The notes under the pieces: model-generated
Seen by the model: only the letters and a program-made list of their open reading frames with translations
Databases searched by the model: none
What the model was told of the DNA's origin: nothing
Part shown: piece after piece, positions 33,739 through 42,349 of the stretch
Position numbering within the stretch: position 1 is the first letter of the stretch
Layout: the number at the start of each line of letters is the position of its first letter
Position numbers and translations under genes: made by a program
Assembly (NCBI RefSeq): GCF_001463765.1
Contig: NZ_BBWK01000021.1
Coordinates: 44,429-108,428, forward strand
Direction of reading: 5' to 3'
Length of the DNA: 64,000 nt
DNA from: Aureimonas sp. AU4
GTDB lineage: Bacteria > Pseudomonadota > Alphaproteobacteria > Rhizobiales > Rhizobiaceae

Positions 33739-34745
33739 TGGACGCGGTCGCGCCAGCGCTGCGGGAGCCGCTTCTGCGGGTCGAGGACCTCACCGTCGAG
33801 ATCGGCGGCGCGAGCGTCGTGGACGGCGTGAGCTTCGCGGTGGAGGGCGGGCGGGTGCTCGCGCTCGTCGGCGAGTCCGGCTGCGGCAAGTCCCTCACCT
33901 CCTACGCCATGCTCGGCCTGCTCCCGCCCGCCGCGCGCCGAACCAGAGGCCGCATCCGGCTCGAGGAGACCGACCTATCGGCCCTGTCGGAGCGCCAGTT
34001 CCGCCGCATCCGCGGGCGCGACATCTCGATCATCTTCCAGGAGCCCAGCGCCTCGCTCGACCCGTTGAGCACGGTGGGCTCGCAGGTCGCGGAAGCCTAC
34101 CGGGCCCATCACAAGGTGTCGCTCAAGGATGCCATGGCGGCGGCCCGCAGCATGCTCGCCGATGTCGGCATCCCCGATCCCGACCGGCGCCTCCACCAGT
34201 ATCCGTTCGAGCTGTCGGGCGGCATGTGCCAGCGCATCATGATCTCGATCGCCCTGATCTGCGCCCCGCGCGTCCTCGTCGCGGACGAGCCGACCACCGC
34301 GCTCGACGTGACGATCCAGGCCCAGATCCTCGATCTCATGAAGCGGCTTGTCACCGAGCGCGGAACGGCGGTCGTCATCATCACGCACGACATGGGCGTG
34401 GTGGCCGACATCGCCGACGACGTGGCCGTCATGTATGCCGGACGCGTCGCCGAGATCGCGCCGGTGGATCAGCTCTTCGCGGCGCCCCAGCATCCCTATA
34501 CGGCGCTGCTTCTGGCCAGCGTCCCCAAGCCCGGACACCCGCCCAAGGCGGATCTCGCCACGATCGAGGGCATGGTGCCGGCCCCGCACGAGTTCGGCGC
34601 GGGCTGCCGCTTCGGGGACCGCTGCCCGCTCGCGAGCGCGCGGTGCCGTGAGGAGCAGCCTCCCCTCTTCGAGCGCGGGGCGCGCCACCGCTCGGCCTGC
34701 TGGCATGCCGACCGCGTCGCCGAGCTTCGGGACGTCGCCGCATGA
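33738..34745 (+). CDS. ABC transporter ATPase (DppD type)
   Basis: A 335-residue ATPase. Walker A is [14 protein letters not shown] near residue 48, the signature is [15 protein letters not shown] near residue 160, and Walker B is [11 protein letters not shown]. The C-terminal segment [20 protein letters not shown] is the Cys-rich motif of peptide-importer ATPases, which may bind an Fe-S cluster. The Walker A has Ser-Leu in place of the usual Ser-Thr, a known variant. It overlaps the DppF-type gene by 4 bp. Confidence 0.92.
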   Translation: MDAVAPALREPLLRVEDLTVEIGGASVVDGVSFAVEGGRVLALVGESGCGKSLTSYAMLGLLPPAARRTRGRIRLEETDLSALSERQFRRIRGRDISIIFQEPSASLDPLSTVGSQVAEAYRAHHKVSLKDAMAAARSMLADVGIPDPDRRLHQYPFELSGGMCQRIMISIALICAPRVLVADEPTTALDVTIQAQILDLMKRLVTERGTAVVIITHDMGVVADIADDVAVMYAGRVAEIAPVDQLFAAPQHPYTALLLASVPKPGHPPKADLATIEGMVPAPHEFGAGCRFGDRCPLASARCREEQPPLFERGARHRSACWHADRVAELRDVAA

Positions 34746-35719
34746 GCGCCCCCGGCTACGTTCTCGAGATGCAGGGCGTCGAGGTCCACTTCGGCGGACG
34801 CGCGTCGCTTTTGGGATCGGCCGGCCCCGTGGTGCGGGCGGTGAACGGCGTCGACCTCGCCATCCGCCGGGGCGAGACGGTCGCGCTGGTCGGCGAGTCG
34901 GGTTGCGGCAAGTCGACCCTGTCCAACGCCATCGTCGGCCTCCAGCCCGCGCAGGCCGGCACGATCCGGGTCGGCGGCGAGGAGGTGATCGGGGCGAGCG
35001 CCCGCAAGCTCCACGCCATCCGCCGCCACGTCCAGATGATCTTCCAGGACCCCGCGCTCTCGCTCGACCCGCGCTCCACGATCGGCGCGACCGTGGGCGA
35101 ACCCTTGCGCGTTCGCGGGATCGCCAGGGGACAGGCGCTGCGCGAGCGCGTCGGCGCGCTTCTCTCCCAGGTCGGCCTTCGGCCCGAGCACGCCGACCGC
35201 TATCCCCACCAGTTCTCCGGCGGCCAGCGCCAGCGCGTCGTGATCGCCCGGGCGCTGGCGCTCGAGCCCGACCTCGTGATCTGCGACGAGCCGGTCTCGG
35301 CGCTCGACGTTTCGGTGCGCGCGCAGATCCTCAACCTCCTCGCCGCGCTGCAGGCGAGGACCGGCGTCTCCTATCTCTTCGTCTCGCACGACCTCAGCGT
35401 CGTCCGGCACATCTGCGATCGCGTCGTGGTCATGTATCTCGGGCGCTTCGTCGAGATCGCCGAGCGCGACACGTTCTTCGCCGCCCCCAAGCACCCCTAT
35501 ACGCGGGCGCTGATGGCGGCGGTTCCCGAGGCCGATCCCGCCGTGCAACGCGCCAAGCCGCGCTTCACGCTCACCGGCGAGTTGCCGAGCCCTGCCAACA
35601 TCCCGTCGGGCTGCGCCTTTCGCACGCGATGCCCGCTGGCCAGCGAGATCTGCGCCAGCGTGCGTCCCGAACTGACGCCGCGCCCCGACGGCGCGCTCGT
35701 CGCCTGCCACCATGCCTGA
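34742..35719 (+). CDS. ABC transporter ATPase (DppF type)
   Basis: A 325-residue ATPase. Walker A is [14 protein letters not shown] near residue 56, the signature is FSGGQRQRVVIARAL near residue 160, and Walker B is LVICDEPVSALD. The C-terminal CAFRTRCPLASEICASVRPE is the peptide-importer motif. It pairs with the preceding gene to drive the importer. It overlaps the penicillin-acylase-family gene by 8 bp, so acylase synthesis is linked to that of the transporter. Confidence 0.92.
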   Translation: MSAPGYVLEMQGVEVHFGGRASLLGSAGPVVRAVNGVDLAIRRGETVALVGESGCGKSTLSNAIVGLQPAQAGTIRVGGEEVIGASARKLHAIRRHVQMIFQDPALSLDPRSTIGATVGEPLRVRGIARGQALRERVGALLSQVGLRPEHADRYPHQFSGGQRQRVVIARALALEPDLVICDEPVSALDVSVRAQILNLLAALQARTGVSYLFVSHDLSVVRHICDRVVVMYLGRFVEIAERDTFFAAPKHPYTRALMAAVPEADPAVQRAKPRFTLTGELPSPANIPSGCAFRTRCPLASEICASVRPELTPRPDGALVACHHA

Positions 35720-38090
35720 GACCCGGACAGCCGTGACCCGCACCACGACGGAAACCATCGCCCTTCCCGGCCTCTTGGCACCTGCCGAGATCCGCGTCGA
35801 CCGCTGGGGCATTCCCCATATCCGCGCTTCCGGCGAGGCCGACCTCTTCTTCCTGCAGGGCTTCAACGCGGCGCGCGACCGGCTCTGGCAGATCGACCTG
35901 TGGCGCAAGCGCGGCCTCGGGCTGCTCGCCGCCGACTTCGGCCCGGGCTACCTCGCGCAGGACCACGCCGCCCGCCATTTTCTCTACCGGGGCGACATGG
36001 ACGCGGAGTGGCGCAGCTATGCCGACGACACGAAGGTCATCTGCACGGCCTTCGCCGCCGGCGTGAACGCCTTCGTCGCCTTGTGCGAGCGCGAGCCCCA
36101 TCGCCTGCCCCCAGAATTCGCGTTGTTCGGCACGAAGCCGTTGCGCTGGGAGCCGGCAGACGTCGTGCGCATCCGCTCGCACGCGCTGACGCGCAACGGC
36201 GTGTCCGAGATCCTGCGCGCCAACGTGATGGCGGCGGCGGATGCCGAGACCGACCTCATGCGGTTCGAGATCGATCCGCCGGTGAGCCCCCGATTTTCAG
36301 GCGGCGTCACGGCCGCCGACGTGCCGCTCGAATGCATCAGCCTGTTCAAGCTGGCGACCGCGCCCGTCACCTTCGAGCGCGAGCGCCTCGAGGCCACGCT
36401 CGCCGATGCCTGGGTCTGGACCGAGGTGACGGATCTCGGCGACATCGTCCGCCGCGCCGCCGAGGAGGGGTCCAACAACTGGGCCGTCCACCCGTCCCGC
36501 ACGCGCAGCGGCCGGCCGATCCTCGCCAGCGACCCGCACCGCGCCCATGCCGTACCTTCCTTGCGCTATCTCGCCCACCTGGAAGCCCCGGGGCTGAACG
36601 TGATCGGCGCCGGCGAGCCGAGCGCACCCGGCCTCTCGATCGGCCACAACGAGACGCTGGCCTTCGGCCTGACGATCTTCGGCGCCGACCAGGAAGACGT
36701 CTGCGTCTACGAGACCCGGGAGGGAGATCCCAGGTTCTACCGCTATGGCGAGGGCTGGGAGGCGATCCGACGGATCGAGGAGCGCTTTGCCGTGCGCGGC
36801 TGCGACGACCAGCACCTCACCTTGTCCTTCACGCGCCATGGGCCGGTTCTGCACGAGGACACGGCGCGCCGCCGCGCGGTGGCGCTGCGCACCGTCTGGC
36901 TCCTGCCGGGCTCGGCCGCCTATCTCGGCAGCCTCTCCTACATGCGCGAGCCGACGACCCGAGGCTTCGCCGCCTCGCTCGGCCATTGGGGCACGCCTTC
37001 GGTCAACCACGTCGCGGCCGACACGGGCGGCGACATCGGCTGGTTCACCGCCGGCTTCACGCCGCGCCGCCGCAACTGGCACGGGCTCCTGCCGGTGCCG
37101 GGCGACGGCACGCACGAGTGGGACGGCTTCCTCGAGCCCGGGGAGCTGCCCCGCGCGCTCAACCCGGAGCGCGGCTTCGTGTTCTCGGCCAACGAGATGA
37201 ACCTGCCGCCGGATCGCCCACGGGATGCGCCGACCATCGGCCACGAATGGGCCGACGCGAGCCGGGCGCGGCGGATCGAGAGCGTGCTGGAACAGGACGC
37301 GAGCCACACGGTCGAAGCCTCCATGGCGCTGCAGACCGACGTTCACTCGCGCCCCGCCGCGGTCCTTGTCCCGCTTCTCGAAGGGCTCCGACCAGCCGCG
37401 GGCGAGACGGCGCGCGCGATCGCGCTCCTTGCGGACTGGGACCATCAGCTGGAGGCGGACAGCGCGGCGGCCGCCCTGTTCGAGGTCTGGTGGATGAAGC
37501 ACCTGCGGCCCGCCGTCCTCTCGCGCGCCGCCCCCGACCCCAAGGTGCGCAAGCTCCTTCTGCCGGGCGACTTCGACCGCATCCTGTCCAGCCTCGGGCG
37601 CGCCGGGCCGCTCTGGACGGTGCCCGAGCGCGATGCCCTTCTCCTTTCGACCCTTGCGGACGCCGTCGCGGAATGCGCGCGGCGCCTCGGGTCCGAGCCG
37701 GCCGAATGGCGCTGGGGCGCGCTGCACCGCGCCCTGTTCGAGCATGAGGCGAGCGGCGTGAAGGCCAGGCCCGACACGGCCTGGGACGTCGGCCCCCTGC
37801 CCGTCGGCGGCAGCCGCTCGACGCCCATGCATGCCGCCTACCGGCTCGACGACTTCGTGGTGACCGCAGGCGCCTCCGTGCGGCTCGTCATGGATGTCGG
37901 CGAGTGGGACGCCTCGGTCTGCATCAATGCGCCGGGCCAGTCGGGCGACCCCGCCTCGCCCCATTACGGCGACCTCGCCCCGCTCTGGTCGACGGGCGCC
38001 TTCGTGCCGCTTCTCTACAGCCGGACGCGGGTCGACGAGGCGACGCGGCACCTCATCCGCCTGGTGCCGGGCGAAGGAACGGTCGCATGA
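35712..38090 (+). CDS. Penicillin acylase-family Ntn hydrolase without a signal peptide
   Basis: A 792-residue N-terminal nucleophile amidase (PF01804). The N-terminal A-chain motif IRVDRWGIPHIRASGEADLFFLQGF is clear, and the self-cleavage site is EEG-SNNWAV, giving nucleophile Ser254; the following ILASDPHRAH is the typical B-chain start. Predicted chains are about 253 and 539 residues. Known relatives hydrolyse penicillins, cephalosporins, acyl-homoserine lactones and other N-acyl amides, normally in the periplasm. Here no Sec or Tat signal is visible, so it should act in the cytoplasm on material brought in by the importer encoded just upstream. It overlaps the M20 gene by 4 bp. Confidence 0.88.
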   Translation: MPETRTAVTRTTTETIALPGLLAPAEIRVDRWGIPHIRASGEADLFFLQGFNAARDRLWQIDLWRKRGLGLLAADFGPGYLAQDHAARHFLYRGDMDAEWRSYADDTKVICTAFAAGVNAFVALCEREPHRLPPEFALFGTKPLRWEPADVVRIRSHALTRNGVSEILRANVMAAADAETDLMRFEIDPPVSPRFSGGVTAADVPLECISLFKLATAPVTFERERLEATLADAWVWTEVTDLGDIVRRAAEEGSNNWAVHPSRTRSGRPILASDPHRAHAVPSLRYLAHLEAPGLNVIGAGEPSAPGLSIGHNETLAFGLTIFGADQEDVCVYETREGDPRFYRYGEGWEAIRRIEERFAVRGCDDQHLTLSFTRHGPVLHEDTARRRAVALRTVWLLPGSAAYLGSLSYMREPTTRGFAASLGHWGTPSVNHVAADTGGDIGWFTAGFTPRRRNWHGLLPVPGDGTHEWDGFLEPGELPRALNPERGFVFSANEMNLPPDRPRDAPTIGHEWADASRARRIESVLEQDASHTVEASMALQTDVHSRPAAVLVPLLEGLRPAAGETARAIALLADWDHQLEADSAAAALFEVWWMKHLRPAVLSRAAPDPKVRKLLLPGDFDRILSSLGRAGPLWTVPERDALLLSTLADAVAECARRLGSEPAEWRWGALHRALFEHEASGVKARPDTAWDVGPLPVGGSRSTPMHAAYRLDDFVVTAGASVRLVMDVGEWDASVCINAPGQSGDPASPHYGDLAPLWSTGAFVPLLYSRTRVDEATRHLIRLVPGEGTVA

Positions 38091-39238
38091 GCCTTGCCAT
38101 CGATCCTTCGAGGGTCGACGAGGCGGGCCTCCTGCGGGAGTTGCGCGCCTTCGTCGAGATCGAGACGCCCAGCCGGAACGGCGAAGCCGTGAACCGGCTG
38201 GCCGACCACGTCGAAGCCCACGCACGGCGCGTCGGCCTCGATGTCGAGCGACGCGCGGGCACGTTGGGTTTCGGCGACATCCTCGTCCTGCGCACGCCGC
38301 GCCCGGTCGGCGGCAGCGTTCCGCGCATCCTGATCCTCGCCCATATCGACACCGTGCATGCGGTCGGCACGCTGGCCGGACGGCTGCCGCTCCGGCGCGA
38401 GGGCGACCGGCTCTACGGCCCCGGCGTCTACGACATGAAGAGCGGCGTCGCGATGGCGATCGAGGCGATGCGCTTGTGCCTGGCGCACGGCCCCTCGCAC
38501 CCGGTCGACCTTCTGATCGTGCCCGACGAGGAGGTCGGCTCGCCGAGCTCGCGTCCTGCGATCGAGGCGCTGGCGCAAGGGGCGCTCGCCGCGCTGGTCG
38601 TCGAGCCGGCACGCGACGGCGGGAAGATCGTGACCGCGCGCAAGGGCGTCGGTCTTTGCGACATCACCGTGCGGGGCCGGGCCGCGCATGCGGGCGTCAG
38701 GCCGGCCGACGGACGCTCCGCCATCCGCGCCGCCGCCCGCCTCGTCCTGGAGCTGGAGGCGCTGAACGACACGGAGCGCGGCATCACGGTGACGGTCGGG
38801 ACGATTGGGGGCGGCACGGGACGCAACACGGTTCCCGACGAGTGCCGGCTCCAGGTCGACCTCCGGCTGCCCGACATGACATCGGCAGAAGAGATTCTCA
38901 AGCGCATCCGGGCCCTGAGGCCCGTCGATCCCGACATCCGCTACGAGATCGCGGCCGCGCTCAACCGCCCGCCCTTCGCCAGCAGTGCCGCCGGCCTCGA
39001 AGTGTTCGACGAGGCCGCCCGCATCGCGGACGCGCTCGGCTTCCGTCTCGAGGGCGTCGCGACCGGTGGGGGATCGGACGGCAACTTCACCGCCGCCCTC
39101 GGCATCCCGACGCTCGACGGCCTCGGGGCCGACGGCGCGGGCGCCCATACGCTGGACGAGCATATCCTGCTTTCCAGCCTCGTGCCGCGAACCGCGCTCC
39201 TCGCCAATCTTCTCCTGCGGTTGCCCGGCGCGGTCTGA
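38087..39238 (+). CDS. M20-family metallopeptidase (glutamate carboxypeptidase-like)
   Basis: A 383-residue M20 peptidase. Zinc-ligand motifs are LAHIDTVHAVG near residue 85, YGPGVYDMKSGVAMA near residue 110, PDEEVGSPSS near residue 145 (catalytic Glu pair) and the C-terminal GAHTLDEH. Family members remove C-terminal amino acids or N-acyl groups from small amides. With the acylase directly upstream it probably completes hydrolysis of the imported substrate. It is the last gene of the long operon and converges on crtZ with a 20 bp gap. Confidence 0.88.
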   Translation: MSLAIDPSRVDEAGLLRELRAFVEIETPSRNGEAVNRLADHVEAHARRVGLDVERRAGTLGFGDILVLRTPRPVGGSVPRILILAHIDTVHAVGTLAGRLPLRREGDRLYGPGVYDMKSGVAMAIEAMRLCLAHGPSHPVDLLIVPDEEVGSPSSRPAIEALAQGALAALVVEPARDGGKIVTARKGVGLCDITVRGRAAHAGVRPADGRSAIRAAARLVLELEALNDTERGITVTVGTIGGGTGRNTVPDECRLQVDLRLPDMTSAEEILKRIRALRPVDPDIRYEIAAALNRPPFASSAAGLEVFDEAARIADALGFRLEGVATGGGSDGNFTAALGIPTLDGLGADGAGAHTLDEHILLSSLVPRTALLANLLLRLPGAV

Positions 39239-39258
39239 TCGCGCGGCGCTCGCCGGAT

Positions 39259-39801
39259 TCAGTCGCGGACCGGTGCGTGCGCGGAACCTTGCGCCGTCAC
39301 GGAACGCTCGATGCGCTCGCGGTCCAGAACGCCCGAGCGGCGCAACTCGGCCTTCAGCTTGTCGATCGGCGGCGCGTAGAGGAAGCCGAACGACACGCAA
39401 TGGTCGCGGCCCTCCACCGCATGGTGCAGCCGGTGCGCTTGGACGAGCCGCTTCGCATAGCCCTTGTGGGGGACGTATCGGAACGGCCAGCGCTGATGCA
39501 CCAGCCCGTCGTGGGCGACGAAGTAGAGAAGCCCGTAGAGGGTGATGCCCCAGGCGATGGCCAGCAGCACCGGCGACAGGTAGTGGCCGAGAAAGAAGAG
39601 GCCGATCGCGAACACGCTGAACACCACGGCGTAGAGATCGTTCTTCTCGAACAGGCCCTCGGTCTCCTCGTGGTGGGACTGGTGCCAGCCCCATCCGCTT
39701 TGCCCGTGCATGACGAACTTGTGCATGCCCCAGGCGAACCCTTCCATGGCGACCACGGTCGCCAGAACGATCAGGGCGTAGAGAAGCATGTCGAGGGTCA
39801 T
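39259..39801 (-). CDS. crtZ: Beta-carotene 3-hydroxylase
   Basis: A 180-residue membrane di-iron hydroxylase. The His clusters HKFVMH (27-32), HQSHH (40-44), HDGLVH (97-102) and HRLHH (123-127) define CrtZ, which adds 3-hydroxyl groups to the beta rings of carotene to give zeaxanthin, or astaxanthin from canthaxanthin. About four hydrophobic helices flank them. Length is normal for CrtZ. The start at 39801 was chosen because the first helix and homology begin there. It faces away from crtX-crtW across a 320 bp region. Confidence 0.93.
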   Translation of the reverse strand: MTLDMLLYALIVLATVVAMEGFAWGMHKFVMHGQSGWGWHQSHHEETEGLFEKNDLYAVVFSVFAIGLFFLGHYLSPVLLAIAWGITLYGLLYFVAHDGLVHQRWPFRYVPHKGYAKRLVQAHRLHHAVEGRDHCVSFGFLYAPPIDKLKAELRRSGVLDRERIERSVTAQGSAHAPVRD

Positions 39802-40121
39802 GGCAGCTCTGATGGTTGGGTCGTCGGTCGGGACGCATCCCGCCGCGCCACGATATGGCAAGGCTGGACGCCCATGCCAAGCATAGCCCGCGCGCCCGAT
39901 CCGCGCATGCCTCGAGTGGGCAACATCGCCCTGTCGTGAACGCAAGGGGTTGCCCGGCGCCTCGAACACCGGTGCAGGCGACGCTGGCGCCTTCCCGGCT
40001 CGAGCGGCGCCATGCGTAGCCGGGTGCGTTTGATCCGCATTCCCAACAGGGCCGGTGTCCCCTATTGCCTTGGTCCGGAGTCGCCGGCCTTCTCTCGGTC
40101 GAGGCGCAGGAACGTCGCCCA
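39802..40121. promoter_or_regulatory. Divergent crtZ / crtX-crtW control region
   Basis: This 320 bp stretch has no convincing gene. On the minus strand TTGGCA (39880-39875) and CATATC (39857-39852) are spaced 17 bp and lie 50 bp before crtZ, a plausible promoter. The same place holds an inverted repeat TGGCA/TGCCA at 39856-39860 and 39875-39879. No clear promoter for crtX was recognised. Promoter assignments are tentative. Confidence 0.35.
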
Positions 40122-41444
40122 TTGGCTCGCATCGCCGTCGTCTGCCCCGCCTTCTACAGTCATCTGCGCGTCTTCGAGGCGTTCGGCGAGCAGCTTCGGA
40201 CCCTGGGACACCAGATGGTCTTCATGCTGCCCGAAGGCATGGAGACCATGGTTCACGGGCCCGGTTTCGAGGTGGTGGGCGTGCCGCTCCTGCCGGGCTA
40301 CGATCCCGAAGCGGCCACCCGACGCGCCGCGCGCCCCCGGGGCATCATCGGTATCCTGCGGACCGTCGCCGACAGCGCGACCGTCACCGACGGGCTGTGC
40401 CGCAGCGGGCCGCGCATCCTGCGCGAGCTGGGGATCGACGCCATCGTCGGCGACGAGCTGGAGCCGGCGGCGGGTCTCCTCGCCCGTCACCTGCGCCTTC
40501 CCTTCGCCTCGATGGCGGTGGCCCTGCCGATCGAGCGAGACCCGTCCATGCCGCTTCCCTTCCTGGGCTGGCCCTACGACGCCACCGAGCGCGGCCTCAA
40601 ACGCAATCGCGGCGGGGAACTCGTCGGCGGACTGCTGCTCGGACGCCAGCGACGGGTGATCCGTCGCTGGGCGCAGCAGTTCGGGCTTTCCGCGCTTCGC
40701 ACAGACATCGACTGCCTGTCGGACAGGCTGCGAATCGCCCAGACGGTCGCCAGCTTCGACTTCCCGCGCCGGGCGGACACGCTGCTGCGGCCGGTCGGCC
40801 CGATCCGCTCGCAGACGCCACGTCCGGGTTCGGTCGCCTGCGTTCCCGACAAGGGTGCACGGCCCCTCGTCTTTGCGTCCCTCGGCACGCTCCAGGGCCA
40901 TCGCTTCGAACTCTTCCGCATGATCGCGGAGGCCTGCCGGGATCTCGGCACGCAGCTTCTCATCGCCCATTGCGGCGGGCTCGACCCCTTGCAGGCCGCG
41001 CGTCTCGACGCCGAGCACGTCGTCGACTTCACGGACCAGCCGGCGATGCTGGAGAATGCCGACGTCTGCGTCACCCACGGGGGCCTGAACACCGTTCTCG
41101 ACGCGCTGGCGACGCGGACACCCATGCTCGCGCTGCCGATCGCCTTCGACCAGCCGGGTGTGGGCGCGCGTATCCGCCATCACCGCGTCGGCGAGACCTT
41201 GGCAGCCGGACGGGCAACTCGAGCGGGCATTCGCCTGCGGCTCGAGCGGATTCTCGAAGGGCGGGACGCCTATCTTGCCGCGGCAGAGCCCATGCGCCAC
41301 GACATCGCCCGCTCGAACGGCGCCCGAACCGCCGCCGGTCTCGTGGACGCCTTTCTGGCGCGGCGCGGCGACACGGTCGCGGTCCCTGCGCGGCCAGCCC
41401 TTGCGCCCACCGGCATAACGCCGCATGGCGCTGCTCCCGGCTAG
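40122..41444 (+). CDS. crtX: Zeaxanthin glucosyltransferase-like enzyme
   Basis: A 440-residue GT1-type glycosyltransferase. The N-terminus RIAVVCPAFYSHLRVFEA and the donor-site signature VTHGGLNTVLDALATRTPML near residue 325, followed by FDQPGVGARIRHHRVG, match CrtX, which glucosylates carotenoid hydroxyls using UDP-glucose. I prefer a TTG start at 40122, preceded by AGGAA at good spacing and directly before the first beta strand; a TTG at 40065 would add 19 residues without homology. The neighbouring crtZ and crtW support a carotenoid acceptor. crtW follows after 23 bp. Confidence 0.85.
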   Translation: MARIAVVCPAFYSHLRVFEAFGEQLRTLGHQMVFMLPEGMETMVHGPGFEVVGVPLLPGYDPEAATRRAARPRGIIGILRTVADSATVTDGLCRSGPRILRELGIDAIVGDELEPAAGLLARHLRLPFASMAVALPIERDPSMPLPFLGWPYDATERGLKRNRGGELVGGLLLGRQRRVIRRWAQQFGLSALRTDIDCLSDRLRIAQTVASFDFPRRADTLLRPVGPIRSQTPRPGSVACVPDKGARPLVFASLGTLQGHRFELFRMIAEACRDLGTQLLIAHCGGLDPLQAARLDAEHVVDFTDQPAMLENADVCVTHGGLNTVLDALATRTPMLALPIAFDQPGVGARIRHHRVGETLAAGRATRAGIRLRLERILEGRDAYLAAAEPMRHDIARSNGARTAAGLVDAFLARRGDTVAVPARPALAPTGITPHGAAPG

Positions 41445-41467
41445 GTCTTGGCGTAAGGTCGATCCCC

Positions 41468-42298
41468 ATGGCAGATGTCACCGCCGCGCGCGGCCTCGAT
41501 CCGACAATGGTTCCCGAACGCCGCAAACCGGGACAACCGAGGTTGCGCCCCTTTCAGTCCCTGATCGGACTGACGCTCGCGATCCTCGTGCTCGTCTCGT
41601 GGATCGCGATCCATGTCGGCGCGGTCTTCTTTCTCGACCTCGCCGCGTCCACCGCGCCGCTGGTTCCGGTCATCGTCGCGGTTCAGTGCTGGCTGACGGT
41701 CGGGCTCTTCATCGTCGCGCACGACGCCATGCACGGTTCGCTCGTTCCCGGCCGGCCGCGTGTGAACGCGGGCATCGGTACGTTCATCCTGACGATCTAT
41801 GCCGGCTTCGCGTGGCGAAAGGTGCGCAACGCGCACATGGCCCATCACGACGCGCCGGGCACCGCCGCCGATCCCGACTTCTTCGCGGACGAGCCGGACC
41901 GGTTCTGGCCGTGGTACCGCACCTTCTTCGCGCGCTACTTCGGGCGACGTTCGATCCTGTTCGTCAGTACGGTGGTGACGATCTACATCCTGGTGCTCGG
42001 TGCCTCGGTCGCCAACGTCGTCCTGTTCTACGGCCTGCCCTCGCTCCTGTCCTCGCTGCAGCTCTTCTATTTCGGAACGTTCCGCCCCCATCGGCACGAG
42101 GAGAACGGCTTCAAGGATCGCCACAACGCCCGTTCCAACGAGTTCGGCTACCTCGCATCCCTCTTCACCTGCTTCCACTTCGGCTATCACCACGAGCATC
42201 ACGACCAGCCCTGGGTTCCCTGGTGGGGACTTCCGGCGCAGTGGCGCCTGAACCGGACGTTCGCGGCGGCCGGGCGGTCGGCGTCCCGCATTTCGTGA
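41468..42298 (+). CDS. crtW: Beta-carotene ketolase
   Basis: A 276-residue integral membrane di-iron oxygenase. The three His boxes HDAMH (85-89), HMAHH (123-127) and HFGYHHEHHDQPW (237-249) and the segment RNAHMAHHDAPGTAADPDFF identify CrtW, which adds 4-keto groups to beta rings. Combined with crtZ and crtX this predicts astaxanthin- or adonixanthin-type pigments and their glucosides. The upstream genes crtE, crtB, crtI and crtY are not in the window and must lie elsewhere. The start ATG at 41468 follows crtX closely. Confidence 0.93.
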   Translation: MADVTAARGLDPTMVPERRKPGQPRLRPFQSLIGLTLAILVLVSWIAIHVGAVFFLDLAASTAPLVPVIVAVQCWLTVGLFIVAHDAMHGSLVPGRPRVNAGIGTFILTIYAGFAWRKVRNAHMAHHDAPGTAADPDFFADEPDRFWPWYRTFFARYFGRRSILFVSTVVTIYILVLGASVANVVLFYGLPSLLSSLQLFYFGTFRPHRHEENGFKDRHNARSNEFGYLASLFTCFHFGYHHEHHDQPWVPWWGLPAQWRLNRTFAAAGRSASRIS

Positions 42299-42310
42299 GC
42301 CCTCGTCGGC

Positions 42311-42338
42311 GCGCCCCCGGCCCGCGCGACCGGGGCGC
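42311..42338. terminator. Hairpin between convergent crtW and panB-like genes
   Basis: GCGCCCCCGG and CCGGGGCGC form a GC stem (one bulged C) around an 11-base loop in the 51 bp between two convergent genes. It is followed by TT on the + strand only. It could terminate both transcripts. Confidence 0.45.
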
Positions 42339-42349
42339 TTCGGCAGCGC

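Noticed and set aside
35712..38090. Frameshift or truncation in the penicillin-acylase-family gene
   Set aside because: The frame is continuous, both chain motifs and the Gly-Ser cleavage site are present, and the length is normal for a precursor.
41441..42202. A 253-codon frame antisense to crtW
   Set aside because: Charged shadow frame; crtW on the other strand has all three His boxes.
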